A stretch of 64,000 nt of DNA from Sabellastarte sp. h YS-2021. Lineage: Eukaryota > Annelida > Polychaeta > Sabellida > Sabellidae. The position numbers were made by a program, and so were the translations under genes. The stretch is taken from contig OZ024936.1 in NCBI GenBank assembly GCA_964017235.1, forward strand, positions 53,805,028 to 53,869,027, in the 5' to 3' direction. Positions 44,820 to 57,950 of this stretch are shown in pieces. Position 1 is the first letter of the stretch; each line of letters begins with the position of its first letter. The notes below the pieces were generated by a model. That model saw only the letters and a list, made by a program, of their open reading frames with translations, did not search any database and was not told where the DNA came from.

Positions 44820-47460
44820 ACTAGGGTGGCAGTTTTGAAAATACAGTGAAATTCCACTGGGAACCAGTTGAGTCAATTGATAATATGAGATTTCTGTGTG
44901 TATTTGTTACGGTTTGTGACAATCCTAGCAAGTGTGTTGTGGATACACTGCAGTTTGTGCATGTTGATGCTTGACAGACTCCTGCAGAGGAAGTTGCATT
45001 AATCAAGGTGACCACTCACCTAGGCATTAGCTGCCAGGATAGTAGCCTCATCAGTCAAATACAGTCCAAGCCACCTGAGATCATGCATTTGAATGACCCA
45101 TGTCTTACAACTATTGCAGATATGATCAGCAAAGGAGAAGTTAGCATCAAACGAGACACCAAGGTTCATTACAACAACTGATGGATGCATGAAATTACCA
45201 AATATCTTAACTCAGAGATGCAATTTTTTGAGTTGAACATAAGATCCAAAGATGATAAATTCTGTTTTGTCAGGGTTTAATTTGTGTATACTTGACATCC
45301 ATTCTTGGACATCTAGAATATATGAATTCAGTATGTCAAAAGCCAAACCCAAAACCACGGCTGCATTTTTGTGAGACATATAATGTCAACAATTGGGTGA
45401 TGTCTGCATTAAAGTAGAACTTGTCAGGGTGCATTCCAATGTTAGGGTCAGGGTGCATTCCAATAACCTTACTCAAAGGAGTGGTGTATAAGCAGAATAG
45501 CAGACGACCAAGGATTGTGCCTTGTGGTACTACAAACAGCTGTTAACACAATTCAGAGAGAGTTGACCCAATTTTAATTGCTTGGAATTGGTGGCTGAGA
45601 TAGGAAGTGAAGCACTTCAATGGTGTACCAGACACACCAAACCATGACTTTAGACAATTAAGTAGAGTAGTGTGGTCAGTTGTGTCGAACGTAGCTGACA
45701 ATCTAGTAAGACAAGTGCAGTAGGCTCGCCATGTGATGGCGAGAGATAAATCTTGTTTTCCAGTGACCACTTTTGTATGCAGATTGCTTAGGATTGTCAA
45801 GATTGTTACCGTTGATATGTTGTATGAGCTGTTTGGCAACTACCAGGTCCACCAATTTTGACATGAAACATAGTCCTGATACCGGTCAATAATTCTTCAA
45901 ATCTTCACTTGAAAGTGATGCTTTCTTAATGAGGGGAGTAACAAACGTCTTCTTAAATTTTTGAGGAAACACACCCTCAGCTAAAGATAGAATGACAAGT
46001 TTTGTAATTGAAGGAAGTAAAATTTCTATACAATCTTTAAAAAGGAAAGTTGGCACTAGATCGAACAGACATGATTTTGCAGGGCAATTTTTAATGCTTT
46101 TAAGTACCTCATTCTCTAAGACCTCATTGGAGCCAGATAGGTTGGGAGATGCACATATGGGTGGTATATCTGTTGAGGAAGAAGCTGTGAACATGTCACA
46201 AATCCTTTTGATTTTTTGACTGAAAAAAGGAAGTAAATTGGTTTGATAAGGATTTTTCTGGCTGATGAAGAGGGGGAATCATCTCTTAGCTCTTATAAAG
46301 GACATGTTGAAGTGCAGGCCGTAGTTTTGTGGGTTACGGCTATTTTCATTAATGCCAACACTATAGTATTCAGCCTTTTCTCTATTTATGATTGCATTGC
46401 GCTGGGCAATGTGTCTGCGCAATCTACTTCTGCTCAACCGAGACTTATCCTTATGCCCCATGAACTCAAATTGATGCCTGATAGATTTAGTCCTATGATA
46501 TGAATCAGACAGCCATCCAGCCTGTGTTTTCTTAGCTCTTGGACAAATCAATGGTGCATAAATGTCTAACACACCACCAAGGTCAATAATATACTGATCA
46601 TACAGGTCAATAGCCATGCTAGCAGGATACATGACATAGGATGTTTGTACAAGATCCTTGCAAAAGCTCCACATGTTGATTATATGATACCTGTGATAAG
46701 AAATACTGCCAACCTTCGGTACAGCAGCACATGTAAAATCCAGATGTCATTTCACCAATGCATGATCTGAGACAAAAGCACCAACTGTCACATTGTTCAT
46801 GAAAGAGGAATCGCTTGGGTAGAGTATCAAATGCAGTATATGACCATGCAAGTGGGTAGATTTGTTTACATTTTGAGCAAGATTAGAAGTATCTATTAGA
46901 TTGAGAAATATTCTTTGGTCAATACAATCTGTATCCACATGAACCTTAAAGTCTCCACAGATGATGAAGGAGGAAGTGAGAGAGGACACAAAACCACAGA
47001 GAACCACAGGAAATCATCAAGAAAGGCAGAGAAACATGAACCTGGAGTGTGATAGATACAAGCCACAACAAATGATTTTGAATAAGTGACAAGTTATATA
47101 AGAATGTTTTCAAAAGTGGAATATGCTGGTGCATCAACAGCCTTAGCAGGTAAGTCTTTCCTAGTAAGGAGGCCCACACCACCACCACCACTACCACCAC
47201 CAGACATCCAGGGCCTATAAATGAGTTGAAAACCAGGTGGACTTAAAAACTTCAGTAGACTGTCGGTATCAGAATTATAAATGTGAGTTTCTGCAAGGGC
47301 CAAAATATTCAAGTTATTTGAAATAATTTTGTTACCCATCAAAGCCCCCTTATTCCTGATATAATGGTAGTTCACAAAGCCAAAGTTTATAGGTTCTGTA
47401 ATAAGGACAATATCACCAGATCATAGCAATAGAATCAGAGGACACTTAAAATTGTCAGGG
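44820..47460 (-). mobile_element. LINE (L2/CR1-group non-LTR retrotransposon), truncated at both ends
   Basis: Minus strand, N- to C-terminal. Endonuclease: KIISNNLNILALAETHI and GGGSGGGGVGLLTRKDL at 47.1-47.4 kb, SFIICGDFKVHVD and SDHALV at 46.75-47.0 kb. Linker: AKKTQAGWLSDSYHRTKSIR near 46.5 kb. Reverse transcriptase: VLKSIKNCPAKSCLFDLVP and FVTPLIKKASLSSEDLKNY at 45.9-46.2 kb, then TFDTTDHTTLLNCL and GVSGTPLKCFTSYLSHQ at 45.6 kb. The polymerase box near 45.4 kb reads FNADIT instead of F/YADDT. Coding similarity stops at 44820, before the usual C-terminus. Several frame changes; dead. Confidence 0.8.
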
Positions 47461-47469
47461 ACCTATTTG

Positions 47470-48125
47470 AGAAAATTTTGCAGGATGTAATCCCTAACTG
47501 GGCCAGGAACACGAAGGACACAGGGGGAGACTAAGAAGTGACTTTTGTCTGCAACTTTTACCCAAAAGAGGAGACTGAAGTATAAAAAACACAACAACAT
47601 CATGGCGGAAGAGCAGGCAAGAGGGAGTAATGTACAGCTAGTAAACTAAGTGACTGGGGTGACTCACTATAATGTGCATAGTAAGCTCACACTCTGATCT
47701 TCACCCCGTGGGCTGCAATCAAGATAGCCACAATAACAGATATAACACACGAACTAAACAACTACACAAATAAAAAGATAGAATATTATAGGGATGATAT
47801 AACAATAGTTCCCTGTAAAGTGCACAATAATACTCTGTTTGAAAGAAATGGGGGAAAACAGCAATAAACTACATAAAAGGGTTATAAAATCACAACATGG
47901 TGTAAAATAGCAAGTTGGACAATAATTCAGTAATTCCCAGTAAAAGGGGTGATAATACCCGGTTTGGAGGTCTCGGAAGAAAATACAGCAATAAACTACA
48001 TAAAATAGTTATAAATTTTTTTTAAAATGGTGTAAAGTAGAAAGAATTAATACAAGTGGAGTGAAAAATATGTAATAATATGTTGAAATAGTGTTAGAAT
48101 TGGAGGTTATAATTTATTATTTTTG
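47470..48125. other. non-coding stretch between LINE fragments
   Basis: The part near 47.5-47.6 kb may be LINE 5' sequence. CAATAAACTACATAAA recurs near 47862 and 47989, in two similar blocks (47.80-47.90 and 47.93-48.03 kb) that look like a diverged 130-bp direct repeat. Confidence 0.4.
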
Positions 48126-48289
48126 ACAAAAAAAGCGCTGTCCCCTTGGTTCGTACAAAACGAATTATGTGGATGGGCTCTTGGAATTTTATTTCTACAT
48201 AAGATTGCAGTGTGTACAATACTCATAAAAGTCAAACTGATGGTATGGTGCTCGAGGTCCCACACTCTGCCTGATCATTATATAAATCC

Positions 48290-48575
48290 ACCAAGGTTTT
48301 GGCATCAGCGTTTTATATGATGCACCAAAGATTTGGAATAATGTGCCTGACAATGTACATTCAGCCTCTTCTCTCTCCTCATTCAGAAAATTGAAAACCT
48401 CTCTTTGCAAAAGTGTACCCACCATAGCCTCACCATAGTATTTTTCTGTGGTATTGACCCCCTACTATATCTCTGGTTTTCGACTGTGCATTTCTTCTTT
48501 CCTGTATTATGCACTTAGAGTTTTTCTTCAGACAGAGATTAAGTGCGCTGAAATAAGATTAGTATTAGAAAATGT
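48290..48575 (+). mobile_element. LINE 3' end fragment (L2/CR1 group)
   Basis: The plus strand encodes APKIWNNVPDNVHSASSLSS and FRKLKTSLCK, the usual C-terminus of L2/CR1-group ORF2. A 3' tail with TGCACTTAGAG and AAGTGCGCTGAAATAAGATT follows. It is opposite in orientation to the LINE at 44.8-47.5 kb, so it is a separate insertion. Confidence 0.65.
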
Positions 48576-48599
48576 GGTTATCAAAGGACATGGTGGTAT

Positions 48600-48760
48600 A
48601 TGTAGTTAGCCAAGTTTGTTTGTTTGCCAAATAGCACAGGAAAGTTGTCAGACGGATTTTGATGAAATTACCAGGAATTGTTGGAATGTCAAATGAACAG
48701 TTAATAAATTTTGGTAGTGATCCGGATATATTTCTGGATCCAGGATTTTTTAAAGGATTT
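48600..48760 (-). repeat. reverse, diverged copy of the 43.8-kb repeat
   Basis: GACGGATTTTGATGAAATTA, GGTAGTGATCCGGATAT and CTGGATCCAGGATTTTT are the reverse-complement landmarks of 43817-44235. Confidence 0.55.
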
Positions 48761-48769
48761 ATTTTCTCA

Positions 48770-49600
48770 TTACATTCATCATAAGCCATGTTGGAGGTAT
48801 TGGGCATTGGATCAGTTCTGCTCTCTTTGAGTATTTTCTCATTAATTATATTTCTATTTCTCTTGGTTTATGTGTTAGAACGGAGACCCTCACAAGTATA
48901 TTTGGAATTATAGTAGCACTAGTTTTACAAAAGCTCTTGTAATATTGAGTTAGGGCTTTTAGGTTCTTTTAGCCACCTCTAGCTCTAGATTAGGGGATTC
49001 TTTACACTGTCCACCAGTCGCGTTACTGCCTTCTATTCCTGATGCACTCCATCAGGATGTCCCTACTTTGACAGGCTACTTTAATAGGCTTCTGGTTTCC
49101 AGCAGCCTGCCATTGCCAGTGAGTGTTGCAGCTTTGATGTATGTGTCTTCCTCTTGTATGGATGCTCTGTATGGATGCTCAGTGGTAGCTATGCCGGCTA
49201 CCACTGGTGGTTCCTGCAGCATGTTTGACAACATTACTAATAACATCTATACTAGTGTGGAAGATGTGTTGTTCTGACACTTCCATTGCCAGCATTACCA
49301 GAGACCTGAAGTTATGTGCTCCTGATCTTTAACACCAGGTTCATTTGTAATGTTCCATTTGATTTTAAGCTTTTATGACCCCCACCTGTCATCAAACTGG
49401 GATGAGCCACAGCAGACACAGCCTGGTTTTCTAGTCTTATGGCTTCATAGACTTCTATAATAAACTTATTCATGGTTTATTTGTACATTATAAAACTTTA
49501 CTGCAATGAGGGATAGTCATCGCAGTAAGCAAATCCCTCCATTTGACTGCCAACTTGAGGCCAACCCATAGAGTGGTTATAAACACATAACAACACACCC
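48770..49600. other. non-coding stretch
   Basis: A 69-codon plus frame at 49068 has no recognisable composition. Nothing else is visible. Confidence 0.4.
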
Positions 49601-49609
49601 AAACCCCCA

Positions 49610-52600
49610 GTAGAAAACTAGGGGGAAAGGTGGGTACGAAAAGCTACAGCAACTCTTGCAGAACCTGCGCCTGAATATCCTGTAAAGGAACCCAATGCTG
49701 AAATGGCCTCCCAAGCCCTCCTGAAATCATGGCGTGTAAGGGATTTCTGCAGACCAAGTGCAGCAGAAACATTTTTAAGGTGTTTCCTGCCCCTAGAATC
49801 AGTCAGAAGAAGTAGGGAGCCAGCTCTGGGAACCTAAAACAAAGGGGCATCACAGGAAGCAGGAAGGGCAGCCTGACATCTGTAGCAATGAATCCACTGG
49901 ACATAAGGGCCGGTTTGGCAACACAGGAAGTGTCACAGTTGCTGTCTTACACCTATACTGCAAAGTTTTTGACCATTTTATAATGATAACTGCTTTTGAC
50001 TGGCCAAAACTTATATCATCCCTACACAAATGCCTAGACTTATCAAACGCAGGGGCAGAATGTGGCAGAATATTAGACAGTCTAGGAAATGAGAAAAAAC
50101 AAAACAGGTAGAGGGTTTGAAAGACCACTGGTTATTGGAACTGTGAACAGCATTGCACAATCTGCTCCAGCAAATGTACATCTAGTGACAAAACAATAGT
50201 GGGTTAAAGAGGTCTATTTATTTGGAGGGCTTTGATAAACAAAGGGATTTTCTGGTCTCTGAAACATTGAGTATCAAGGCCAGGTAGAATATATAACACC
50301 CTGATTCCAGTGATATAATATGTAATATTTGGTGAGAAGTGAAGGGGGCATGGTTTATCTTGGAAAGGTCCCAAAAATGCCCTGTGTTGCAATTGTTCAG
50401 AAATATACTGATCCACATGATCACTAAACTGCAATGCGGAAGACTGGTTATCAAGAGTATGACCCAAAGTAGAATTTCTGTCAAAATCTAACGGGAAACT
50501 CTGCTCAATAAGGTCCACCAACTGTTGATCCCAATAATTTTTAAGGTGAAACCTCAAAGCTTTAACGTTAAGTTGAGAATGAACAGGAACATGACCCAAA
50601 AAATTGAGTAACTCACTATTTCTAATCATCTTATGTGCAAAAACAATGTCTGGTATTTCTCCCAATATGTTGGGTCACCTGTGAAAAAATACAGAGGTGA
50701 GAGAGTAACCCAACCAAACTCAACTCCGTTTTGTTTCAGGCATTTGTGATATTCATCACAAAATGAGGCGACCTCAATATCTTCCGATACAGAGTTAGTT
50801 GGAGTGTGTTCGGGATTTGCGTTGGGGAGTGCATTCAGATGCATTCGTCTCTGTAACACCATCCAGACCCATCCAGTACAGATTGAAACCCAGCATGAGC
50901 ATTAGTGTCAGATTGGTATTTATGATTCAAATCCATGGGCCCCGAGTCAGGTGCAGATACGTATTCTTGAACACTGTGATGACAAGTAGAAATTTGCTTC
51001 TGACCAACAACAGTCTTAAAACTAGTGACTTCCCTAGTATCCCCACCAACTTGTGACTGAGATTCCCCACTATCAGGAAAATAAGTCAAGGATTGAAACC
51101 TGTTATGCAAGGGAATGTCAAAGTGATCTACTTTGTGATTCAAACCCATGACCCTTGCAGTATACACAGCTGTTGACCATAATTAGTATCAACACCTACT
51201 GAGGTTCGAACCTCAGGGACATTGTCTCTGGAAATTCCTATAGCAGAAGATGTACTAAGTACCTGCATCCATGCTACAAACCATTTCCAAGGGACCAGAT
51301 ACGATTTTGTGATCAACAGAAGCTGAATGATTTTGACCTGAAAAAGTATGACAATGTTTCTGACTAGTACCACAGGGACCAGATTACCTGAGTACCTGTG
51401 CATAAGATCTATAATCGACCTTAAATTGAAATGCTAAAGCTTTGTTAAACACATGTTTTAACTGTGTTTTAGAAAGATTTAGACAGTTTTGAAATTAACT
51501 ATGATTCATGAACTGATTATAAAAAGTATGAGACGTTTGGGCATGCCATCTGTATGACATACCCAAAGCTACTCGTTTTTTGCTTTTGACTTCCTACAAT
51601 CCATTTGAGAATGCACAAACGCCTTACCTTCCTTAGCAAAGCAAGCAGAACAGACCTGTTTGTAAAACACTCTTCTTGTTTCATGAGAATTCTTATGAAG
51701 ACATGCATTTTGCTAAAATACACACAGGGAAGTGTTTTACCTGAACTTTGACCTTTTTCAGAATGTTTTTGACCTTGAGCTGTATTTGTATTAACATGTC
51801 TCTGTGCATGAGCCGTACGAATACAGTCAATTTTTTCAACCTCAGCCCAACTTTTGACTTCCCCTTGCTCTATGCGGCACAGAAGCACCACATGGCTAGC
51901 CTTAGCTGTTGCCCAAGAGAAGTCATCGGCATCTTCAAGCAAATTTATGAGGTAATCCAACAAAAATTTATGTAATTTCACATCCTTTTGATCTCATATG
52001 GTTCTACAGAAACCTATCATCCATTGTACTGCGGACAATTGGTCATACGTTACCCTCTCTTTGCTTGTACCCTCAAGAACAAATTCGTGGGGCCATTTGA
52101 CCCTGTTATTGGCGTATACATCAACACCCCCACCCCTTTGGGACTTAATTTTGTCGTTACCTTGTACTAAGTTATCAGCCAAGTGTTTTAATCTCTCCTG
52201 AACTTGTTGCTGTATCCGACTATCATGTCTGAGCTGAGCTTATGGGGGAATGCTAGGATGTGTGGCGCCAGCAGCACCTCCCAAACCATGGGGAACCAAC
52301 CCGCCATGTGTAACCACAGCATTCTTTTTTTTTTGAGATTTTAAAATTTTTATAATACATTTATCAAGCGATTCTTTGCATTTTTAGCCCTCTGCTCAAT
52401 AGTTGCAAGCCTGTCACACAACTGGGATAGTTGCTTAAGAATTTCAGTATTTATTTGATCTTGACCAACTGACGGTGCCCAACCTTCTGAACTAGCACCA
52501 GCCAACTGACCAGCACAGACCAAATTTTCGGTTCCAGAAGTTTTGACAGGGGAATTTTATTTATTGTCTAGATCCTCAACAATACTATGTTCCCAGTCTG

Positions 52601-52769
52601 ACGCACTGGCACTATCTGACTGAAAAGTGGCTACTTGCCTGGGTTCCCGATGGCTTCTCCCGAATGCCTGTGACAAGAACATCCCATCTCCCACAAGCTG
52701 CAACTCTACAGGAATATATGTGTCTTCATGTCTTGTAGAATGTAAATTATATCTGGCTTCCACGATTAA
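49610..52769 (-). mobile_element. DIRS-type retroelement, minus strand, old and much reduced
   Basis: Minus-strand parts: ORF1 start EARYNLHSTRHEDTYIPVEL at 52557-52763, KSQRGGGVDVYANNRVKWPH at 52.0-52.18 kb, Gag helices EDADDFSWATAKASHVVLL and VEKIDCIRTAHAQRHVN at 51.5-51.98 kb, the pre-RT segment HLKNYWDQQLVDLIEQSFPL at 50.2-50.66 kb, and recombinase pieces FPRLSNILPHSAPAFDKSRH at 49.85-50.13 kb. Most of RT and RNase H is not seen. Same ORF1 type as the copy at 36.9-42.0 kb. Many breaks. Confidence 0.7.
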
Positions 52770-52910
52770 TTAATTAATTTATTTGGGGTTTTACGTCGCT
52801 TTCAACACTGTACAGGCCATATCACGACGGGTAGTTGGAAGGGCAGAGGAAACCAGTACATAGAGTTCATCAGGGATCTGTACTGTAAACTGCCGACCAA
52901 CGGCAAGCAA
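52770..52910 (-). mobile_element. 5'-truncated SINE with 15-bp target duplication
   Basis: Only the body and tail of the SINE family are present (minus: CTGTACAGTGTTGAAAGCGA, CGTAAAACCCCAAATAAA). GGCTTCCACGATTAA (52755-52769) and GGCTTTCACGATTAA (52911-52925) flank it. It landed at the start of the DIRS ORF1. Confidence 0.8.
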
Positions 52911-52925
52911 GGCTTTCACGATTAA

Positions 52926-54765
52926 AGCATAACATGAACATAAAACATAAAAAACCCTTAAAAACCTAGAAATTCACATAAAATACAACGTGACTGTCAG
53001 TACTGCTCTCACTGTGTCCTCGTGGCCTGACAAAGTCAAAATGGCAGGAGGACAGGTACCTGCAAGGTCAGTGAACTGGTGACAAATCAGAAGGGTGGTT
53101 ACATAATAAATTAATTAATCGAAATTGGATGCATTAGAAATGATAACATAACAAGATTTGTTAAGGTGGGACCCAATGAATGAACTCCTGGACACGTTAA
53201 TGTGAAGTCATACATTTTGGATACAAAAAAATATAAATTTTCAGAGGTCCCATTCACAATGTATTTTAATGACTTTGGCTTTCTACTTGAAATTTCGTCA
53301 AAAGTAATGAACAAATTTCGATGATATATTTTAATAGGAAGGCACTAGCCATGGCAAGAAGTGATTAAATTTTAGGAAAGATCCAGTTAATATTCTGTAA
53401 ATCAATAATTTCCATTTTTGGGGGGAAATATCACCCTGGTGGACGTGAGTGTTCAGTGGTTTCTAGTACACTTTGTGCCCATTTTATCAATTAACCCTTA
53501 TAATTATGTAAGCTGGAGAGTGATCAAGTCACACTATTGTGAACTCACTAAACAGCAACAAAATATTTATTCAGTGCCTGGATGTGTGTGTGTGCAAGTT
53601 TGCATGTGTTCCTCAGTGGGAAGAAATCCACTGAAAATTAATTTGCATGTTTGGTTCCATTTTATATAGCCTTCCTACATAGCTTCAAATACAAACAATA
53701 GATGGTCCGTGATACATTACTTTATAACACTTGCACTGCTGGTCACATCAAGTCAAGTGTTTTACTCTCCTTGAGTGCATCTTGTTAAAATTGCAATTAT
53801 AGTAAACGCATAGCCTCTGCAGATGGGTTATAAACTTTCTGTGATCTTTTAAGAGCAGTTTGTTTTAATATATGCTACTGCTTGATTAGTATCTCTGTTA
53901 ATAATTCCCCTGCTCAGACACTAAACTTTCTGTAACTATTGTGATCATTTGCGAACAATTGACTTTAATCCATTAATATTTGTGTAACCTGGCATTTTAA
54001 TGAGGTTTCTGTTGCGGTTGGGGTCTTTACCAAGGCTAGTGTTTGGTGGGTTTTAATGATATGGGGTAAAGACAAATGCCTAAATATTATTGACATGTTA
54101 AGGGCAATGTGTCACATGTGTAATAATGTGAATACTTGTGGACTTTATATTTTGACAGATATTTCAGTATTCTTAGGTGTTTGTGTTTTGGAGGGAAAAT
54201 TGGATTTGTGGGTGGCAGTTATGATTTGAAAGGAAAAGTTTGGAATTGTGTTTTCTGGATTATATCTGTCTTTTGGTGAGTCAAATCATATATATTAAAG
54301 TATGTGAATGTTTAAATAAATTATGCATATTAAATGGATGTAAATGTGCAAACAGGTATTTATGAATGTGGAATAATAAATGAATATTTGACAGTTAAAC
54401 TCTGGGATTAGTAAATTTGTAATTATAAAGGTGTGTTGTGTAATACTGTAGGTTTGTCTGAAGGTTGGTTTAATTACTATCTTCAGTTATCAAGCATATT
54501 TGTATTGATGTAACTTAACTGCTTAACTGCTTTAGGTTATTTGTCATGATTACATGATTATGGAAGTCATTTGAGTAAGTCTTGGTTGTTTGCTCTCATT
54601 GGTTTCAGTTGCCGTTACACATGCACTTCTGTTGGTGAATTACTGGTGTTGGTTTCATCTAGGATCTGTTTCATCACTGGTATACTTTTGGGGTAATTAT
54701 GTAATATAATTTGAAATCATATTTATTGTGTTATTTTAACACGGTGGTGTCCTAATACAGTGCTA
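52926..54765. other. AT-rich non-coding stretch
   Basis: The first 200 bp may be the leader of the DIRS copy to the left. The rest has short frames only and small TG-rich runs near 53.58 kb. No gene is visible. Confidence 0.45.
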
Positions 54766-55445
54766 TACTGCTTACCGTCGCATTACGGGTCTAGTCGCAA
54801 TATGGGTCTAAAGTTATTTTTAGCCACGTAAATACGAAATAATGCTCAGAAAGCAGTCACCAAAAAACGTTGAAAGTGTTAATATGTTGAATATATTTTA
54901 ATCACAGCATGGTACATCTATGTGGCAATAAAAGAAATAACCACAGAGCTTTAAATATTGAAGAAACATGTCCGCCATTGCAGTCAAAACATCCGTTTCA
55001 TGCACATTGTTTACAATTGCTGGGAAAGCAGTATTGAAAAATATGATAAAAATGACGAAGATTTACCATTGAAAAAAGGTTCCTTGCATAGATTAACTAT
55101 TTATCTTTATGTTTACATATTCGTTTTTGCATATTCCTTTCTGCATTTATGAATTTTCAATGTTTACTTTTATAAACAACTTGAGCTGCTCATAATCACA
55201 CATGTAAACAGGAAACAGGAAGTGACCTTTTGGGTTCTTACTAAAGTTCCATTATTATAAGTCTGGAAAATACGAAATGTAAAAAAAATAACCTGTAGGT
55301 TTCTGTTCTCCTTGATTAATTGAAGAAGCTACAATCATAGTAGATATTAATAATTTGGTAGTGTATATTGAAATTACCATTGCTGTAACCTTTATAGGGC
55401 TTAATCATTACTATGAAGACAATGTAACTTTTAACAGCTGCATAT

Positions 55446-55670
55446 ATTTATTAATTTATTTATTCATTTGGGGATTTACGTCGCTTTCAACACTATACAG
55501 GTCATATCACGATGAGTAGTTTTGTGGGCAGAGGAAACCAGTTCATACAGTTGGTAAAGGTTCTGTACTGTAAACTGTTGACCAATGACAATAAACTACC
55601 AACTTTCCCACATATGGTACAGGGTTTGGACTGCCGACCTCAGAGTTGGGAGACAAGAGTGTTAGTATGC
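55446..55670 (-). mobile_element. tRNA-derived SINE
   Basis: Minus strand: a decayed tRNA-like head, TGGGAAAGTTGGTAGTTTAT, TGGTTTCCTCTGCCC, AGTGTTGAAAGCGACGTAAA and an AAATAAATTAATAAAT tail. Same family as at 9656 and 52770. Confidence 0.75.
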
Positions 55671-56224
55671 AGATTTCACAAATATTTGATTCTATTTGAG
55701 TTATTTGTACCACTAAAGTCAAATTATATTAAATATTTTTCCAGCTTTTTCAAATGTTGGCGTATTAATAAGAAAAGCATTATCTGTCAAGCATCCGGTG
55801 ACAAATGATCAAAGAACGACTAAGCATTTACAATTCAAGTCAGTTTATTAAATTCTGACGGATGTCAACATCATTTTGAACATCAAGAATAACAGTGCCA
55901 ACAGCAGTAACAGAAGCAGTGACAGTACAGGTGTATACAAATCATATGCATTAGAGCTAAGAAACTTCAAAAGAGGCATTGCATATATGACATCTTGTTA
56001 CAGATGCTACAATTATGATAGTTGCTATTAATCTTTCACATCATTTCATTGTACTTTGTGAAACTTTTTACTTGAACAAAGTTTCTTGGGTATTTCCAAG
56101 GATATTGGATAGGGTTAAGAACCCATATGTTCATTTATCTGTCAATTATATCATCCCTGAAATAAGCAAATAAGAAAATGAAGTGAACAGCGAAGAAATA
56201 AAAATAAAGCTAATAGAGATACAT

Positions 56225-56845
56225 GTGATTCTAAAATTCACTATGCAAATGGTGTCAAAAATATCAGAGTTGCACACCAATAACTTCGATAAGGGACTGT
56301 GAATTGAGTGCAGGCTGGGGTTAGGCATCAACTATTCTCAAATATTAGTGTGTGGATTGAGAGAGTCAACTGCAAGGGGTCAATAATATGGTGATTTTAG
56401 TAGATCCTGATGGAGTTCTTTAGGGGAGGGGATCAAGAGGTTTTAGTACATAGTGTGAATGAGTGTTGAGAGAACATGTCAAAATTTGCTTTTCCTGTGT
56501 GGAAATTCATTATAGATAAATAATTATTAAAATATCATCTGGTAAAACAATCCTTAAGACATTCATCATTGATCCCCCACTCAAGTTCTGTGTGTGTCTC
56601 TCAACACTCATTCACACTATGTACTAAAACCTCTTGATCCCTTCCCCTAAAGAACTCCATCAGGATCTACTAAAATCACCATATTATTGACCCCTTGCAG
56701 TTGACTCTCTCAATCCACACACTAATATTTGAGAATAGTTGATGCCTAACCCCAGCCTGCACTCAATTCACAGTCCCTTATCAAAGTTATTGGTGTGCAA
56801 CTCTGATATTTTTGACACCATTTGCATAGTGATTTTTAGAATCAC
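56225..56845. repeat. large inverted repeat, two 248-bp arms around a 125-bp spacer
   Basis: The arms 56225-56472 and 56598-56845 are complementary over their whole length with only a few differences. The outer tips read GTGATTCTAAAA. Mirror-image short frames appear on opposite strands. It fits a fold-back transposon or a long-armed MITE; the arms would pair into a hairpin as RNA. Confidence 0.88.
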
Positions 56846-57812
56846 AATTATTTCCTATTATATGAACATCCACTTAAAAACTTTATTTATGATTTGTAAA
56901 TGTAGTTTCATATACATTATACAATTATTAAGAAGTGTCATGGGAAAATTGAAGATCTTGAAGAAATTTCATTTGTAGATTTTTGTAGTTGTGAGACTTT
57001 CACATAATAAAGTGAATGTATGCTGGTTAAACTGTTCATGATGTACCTTGGCTTCATTTTGTCATTGTGATATGACCTGTTCAATGTATTGCATTGCTAT
57101 CTACCTCCTTTGGTATGACCTGTACACTGTTTTACAGTGTTTTGCCAAAACACACAACCCAAGATGCTGCACCTGATATGACCTACGCAATGTTTGGCAC
57201 TGTTTTCCCTGGAACACCCTACCCAGTTTGATACAAGTGATATGATCTACTTAATGATTCTGACTGACTTCTTGTATTTATAGTGAGATTCAGGAAATAT
57301 TTTTTACAGGAGTCAGACAAATTGACGATCAAAATAAGTAACAACTGGTAACAGAAGATAGCTATACAGAATACCTTACTGAAGTTTGGAGTGGACATAT
57401 GATACATGTTGGTTTCAGTTTCAGATGAATGGTGACTTACCAATGGTAAGTACTGGCTGTCTCGCGCTAGCACTTCAGGATTCCCTCTCTTGCAGCAGTG
57501 GCTTGGCATCTCTGCAGCTGTGAGGCTGTTGGTTATGTGATACCTTCGCAGATTTTGGCAATTTTGGCCTTGAATACAATAGTTTAAAGCTGCATTTTCC
57601 ATGCTCGTTTGCGTAAGAATCTGTTGTATGCTTCTTGTATTACAGAAATATTGTTAGTGCTATCTCTACAAGTTTGAAATGCAACTATGTCATGAGTACT
57701 TCTTTTCTGCTGAATTTATAATTTATCAGATGAAGTTCTATGCCATAGTGATGTAATTATTACTTTTACAAGATATATACATAGATTTGCAAAGTCAAAG
57801 TTCAAAGTTGGG

Positions 57813-57950
57813 GTGTTACATCCTGTTCAACAGCCAGGGTCATATTAGGACAGCTTATAAGTATTGCCACTTGTGAGACTCGAACCCACAGAGGTGACAG
57901 ACTTTGATTACATGCAAACTTTCTTGTCACTAGGCCACTTGAGGATCTCA
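57813..57950 (-). mobile_element. SINE fragment with tRNA-like head
   Basis: On minus: AAGTGGCCTAGTGACAAGAA (A-box region), GGGTTCGAGTCTCA (B box), then ATATGACCCTGGCTGTTGAA. This is the head-and-body variant also present at 35700-35923, here short. Confidence 0.65.

Noticed and set aside
49068-49277. 69-codon plus frame with SSSLPLPVSVAALMYVSSS
   Set aside because: Low-complexity composition, no partner exon and no repeat or family support.
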